A stretch of 35,125 nucleotides of DNA from an uncultured Lewinella sp. (GTDB lineage: Bacteria > Bacteroidota > Bacteroidia > Chitinophagales > Saprospiraceae): assembly GCA_937873655.1 (NCBI GenBank), contig CALMYQ010000133.1, forward strand, positions 1-35,125, given 5' to 3'. Below, one piece after another: positions 32,829 to 35,125 of the stretch (position 1 is its first letter; each line of letters opens with the position of its first letter). A program made the translations under genes and the position numbers. Below the pieces are notes generated by a model. The model was not told where the DNA came from. It saw only the letters and a program-made list of their open reading frames with translations, and made no database searches.

Positions 32829-33911
32829 CTATTCCTGATCGCCGCCCGACTTGAGTTTTTCGGCGTTTTCGGCCAATTGGAGCGCTTCAATGACGCCCTC
32901 CAGCTGTCCTTCCACCACTTGCTCCAGGTTGAAGTTCTTCACATCGCCTTCAAGCCGGTGATCCGTCACCCGGTTTTGCGGATAATTGTAGGTGCGGATC
33001 TTTTCAGATCGGTCGCCCGATCCAACCAGCGAACGGCGTTGGGCTGCCAGCGACGACATCTGTTCGTCCCGTTGTTTTTCCATCAATTTGACATAAAGGC
33101 GCTGGAGGGCGATCTCCCGGTTTTTGATCTGGGAGCGGCTGTCCTGGCTTTCCCCTACGAGGCCGGTCGGAATATGGACCATCCTGACGGCCGATTCGGT
33201 CCGGTTGACGTGCTGCCCGCCCGCGCCGCTGGCCCGGAATACGTCCACCCGCAGGTCCTCTTTCCGGATATTGATCTCTTCCTCTTCCACCTTGGGGATG
33301 ACGGCGACAGTGGCTGCCGAGGTATGCACGCGGCCCTGAGATTCCGTTTTTGGAATCCGCTGCACCCTGTGGGCGCCCGATTCGAATTTGAGTTGCCCGT
33401 AAACGCTTTCGCCGTATACTTCGAGTACGATCTCCTTGAATCCGCCGACAGCGCCTTCGCTGGTCGAAAGGACCTCGGTTTTCCAGCCTTTTTCCGCAAA
33501 GAACTTGGTGTACATCCGATACAGATCGCCGGCAAACAAGCTGGCTTCGTCGCCGCCGGTGCCGGCCCTGATCTCCAGGATGACGTCCTTGGCATCTTCC
33601 GGGTCTTTGGGGATGAGCAGCTGCTTGATCTTTTCCTCGAGGTTCTCCTTTTGGGGCAACAGTTCCGCCAGCTCTTCGGAGGCCATTTCCTTCAGGTCGG
33701 GGTCCTTCTCTTCCCGGGCCATTTGCTGGGCGGTCTGGATATTTCCGACCAGCAGGGTGTATTCGGAAAAGGCTTCAATGATCGGCTTCAGTTCCTTGTA
33801 TTCGCGGTTGACCTTGCGGTAGCGGTCCATATCCGAGATGACGTCCGGGTCGGAGAGCTGTTCTTCCAGATACATGAACCTGTCCTTTATGGCGGCTAAT
33901 TTTTCAATCAT
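32829..33911 (-). CDS. prfA: Peptide chain release factor 1
   Basis: 360 residues from the ATG at 33911 (product MIEKLAAIKDRF), exactly the family length; an in-frame start further upstream would add 20 non-conserved residues. The GGQ motif that triggers peptide release is in SGAGGQHVNRTESAVRM. The stop-codon-reading PxT motif reads PKT in RVQRIPKTESQGRVHTSAAT, where PAT or PVT is more usual. RF1 ends translation at UAA and UAG. Many genes here end in TGA, so RF2 must be encoded elsewhere. Confidence 0.97.
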   Translation of the reverse strand: MIEKLAAIKDRFMYLEEQLSDPDVISDMDRYRKVNREYKELKPIIEAFSEYTLLVGNIQTAQQMAREEKDPDLKEMASEELAELLPQKENLEEKIKQLLIPKDPEDAKDVILEIRAGTGGDEASLFAGDLYRMYTKFFAEKGWKTEVLSTSEGAVGGFKEIVLEVYGESVYGQLKFESGAHRVQRIPKTESQGRVHTSAATVAVIPKVEEEEINIRKEDLRVDVFRASGAGGQHVNRTESAVRMVHIPTGLVGESQDSRSQIKNREIALQRLYVKLMEKQRDEQMSSLAAQRRSLVGSGDRSEKIRTYNYPQNRVTDHRLEGDVKNFNLEQVVEGQLEGVIEALQLAENAEKLKSGGDQE

Positions 33912-34078
33912 TGTGACGGATAATAATCGGTTTGGAGGATTAAGGAAACATTCCGGGCGATATGGGCGCAAGGGCCCGGGCCGGCATTCCCGGGAAACGG
34001 CCGGCAGGAAAGGAGCAACGCTAACGAAATCGGGACTGATCCATTATTCGGCATTTAAAACAGGCTGCAAAAATAAGC

Positions 34079-34086
34079 TAAAGTTG
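34079..34086 (+). promoter_or_regulatory. Candidate -7 box for tsaB
   Basis: TAAAGTTG resembles TAnnTTTG, with TTTA about 20 bases upstream. It lies in the divergent gap between prfA and tsaB (33912-34139), 53 bases before the ATG. Motif match only. Confidence 0.3.
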
Positions 34087-34139
34087 CCTTATCGGATAAA
34101 AACGGACAGGCAAAAGATAAAATTTCCGTTATTTGCCCC

Positions 34140-34826
34140 ATGCCGCTGATATTGCTCATAGAATCCTCCACTGAAACCTGTTCGGTGGGCCTGTCGGAAA
34201 ACGGCCGGCTGCTGGATGCCTGCGAGGCGGAAGGTCCGTATGAGCATACAGCCCGGATCACCCTGCTGATCGATGAGTTGACCAGGGGCGCCGGTCGCAC
34301 GCTGAAGGCCGTTGACGCGGTAGCCGTCAGCATCGGTCCCGGGTCCCTTACGGCATTGCGGGGCGGTTGATCGACCGCCAAAGCGATCTGTTATGCCCTG
34401 GGCAAACCGCTGATTGCGGTCGATACGCTGGCCGCCCTGGCCGGCGCCGCGGTCCGGGCTTATAATCGCGACACGGCCGTATATTGCCCCATGATCGACG
34501 CCCGCCGGATGGAAGTTTACACGGCATTTTACACCGCATCCCTGGAAACACTGGAGGAGGCTCATGCGCTGATCGTGGAAGGCGACAGCTTTGACCGCTT
34601 TCTCGCAACGGGCCGGGAGGTCGTTCTTTTCGGGAACGGAGCGGAAAAATGCAGGCAAGTGCTTACAGCCCCAGGGGTCTGTTACCTCGATCAGGTCTGC
34701 ACGGCTGAGATGCTGGCCCGCCCGGCGAACGATCAGTTTGCCGCCGGCGATTTTGCCGATCTGGCCTATACCGAACCCTTTTACCTGAAGCCGCCGAACA
34801 TCACTACGCCGAAAAGCCGGTTGTGA
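34140..34826 (+). pseudogene. tsaB: tRNA threonylcarbamoyladenosine protein TsaB, interrupted by in-frame TGA
   Basis: Read through, the frame gives 228 positions, the usual size of TsaB. It begins MPLILLIESSTETCSVGL (ASKHA phosphate-1 type start) and has SIGPGSLTALR, the family signature. STAKAICYALGKPLIAVDTL, MIDARRMEVYTAFY and the end AYTEPFYLKP follow. Codon 77 (34368-34370) is TGA, in the expected LR-[IV]-G-[LV]-STAK block, which here reads LRGG-stop-STAK. Both flanks stay in one frame and are well conserved, so the break is a point change, recent, or a sequence error. TsaB partners TsaD in making t6A on ANN-decoding tRNAs and is normally essential. Confidence 0.85.
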
Positions 34827-35125
34827 GGAATTGTTCAATTGATTCGATTGTTCGATTGGTTCAATTGATTCGGTTGGGGCGTCCGCCGATTGGTCAGCTT
34901 AATCGGGACATTCGACTTAATCGACTTAATCGATTCAATTGTCCGATGGGTTCGATTGGGGCGTCCGTCGGTTGGTCAGCATAATCGGAACATTCGGATC
35001 ATTCCAAGAATCGATTCAATTGTCTGATTGTTCGATTGGTTCGATTGTTCGATTGATCCGAATTTGAGCATCCGTCGGTTGGTCAGCATAATCGGAACAT
35101 TCGGATCATTCCAAGAATCGATTCA
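34827..35125. repeat. Tandem/dispersed repeat family (ttcgattg words; 107-bp spaced units)
   Basis: Degenerate ATTGTTCGATTGGTTC words surround longer blocks. GCGTCCGTCGGTTGGTCAGC begins a 58-base block at 34961-35018; the block recurs at 35068-35125 with one visible change, spaced 107 bases. A diverged copy starts at 34879. A related stretch lies at 10060-10135. The window ends inside the array. No gene here. Confidence 0.88.

Noticed and set aside
32600..32830. Thiamine or NAD-related riboswitch before pnuC
   Set aside because: Only 49 bases separate pnuC from prfA, and none of the conserved thi-box words were found there.
34368..34370. Selenocysteine at the tsaB TGA
   Set aside because: The position is a small hydrophobic residue in the family, not Cys, and no SECIS-like stem was recognised just after it.

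Overview
The window looks like a chromosomal piece of a Bacteroidota bacterium, most likely from the Saprospiria. Evidence for this: two secreted proteins carry type IX secretion (T9SS) sorting domains, one type A and one type B. A gldG gliding gene is present. Reg_prop/LytS-type sensing sits next to LytTR regulators. Several leaders hold TAnnTTTG-like -7 boxes, and Shine-Dalgarno sites are weak. Intergenic DNA is rich in short, wordy repeat families. No rRNA, tRNA, CRISPR array, integrase or reverse transcriptase was seen.

Layout. 1-340 is an 82-bp tandem repeat followed by short-word repeats. 466-1032 is a small outer-membrane beta-barrel. 1284-6093 is a three-gene signalling block: a LytTR response regulator, a 1211-residue propeller/GAF/LytS-type kinase, and a receiver-only protein. 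6207-7295 (minus) is a TolB-like lipoprotein. 7709-9991 is a large T9SS type B adhesin-like protein. 10162-13836 is a tightly overlapped unit of gldG, a DUF4340 protein and a GT2 glycosyltransferase. 13837-14437 holds a MITE with 17-bp inverted ends and a TTA target duplication. 14438-15628 is an AAA/DUF4143 ATPase behind two palindromic operator-like sites. 15670-17397 (minus) is an M23 peptidase. 17806-20193 encodes a caspase-like / membrane / FGE-sulfatase protein lying between two 95-bp direct repeats. 20848-27042 is a tripartite RND efflux operon. 27389-29461 is a secreted GH5 glycosidase. On the minus strand follow maeB (29540-31846), pnuC (32180-32779) and prfA (32829-33911). tsaB (34140-34826) is divergent from prfA. 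The window ends in another tandem repeat family.

The points most worth a second look are these. (1) tsaB, normally essential, has an in-frame TGA at codon 77 inside its most conserved motif. (2) The caspase-FGE gene has an in-frame TGA eleven codons after its natural ATG, although TGA is the ordinary stop of many genes here. (3) The caspase-FGE cassette has a domain plan of the cell-suicide/defence type, flanking direct repeats, and a C-terminus resembling a diversity-generating-retroelement target. (4) The MITE appears to interrupt an older minus-strand reading frame, which becomes continuous again if the element and one TTA are removed. (5) A near-perfect doubled 22-bp palindrome sits at the start codon of the AAA ATPase. 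None of these amounts to a proven new system; the caspase-FGE cassette is the best candidate.
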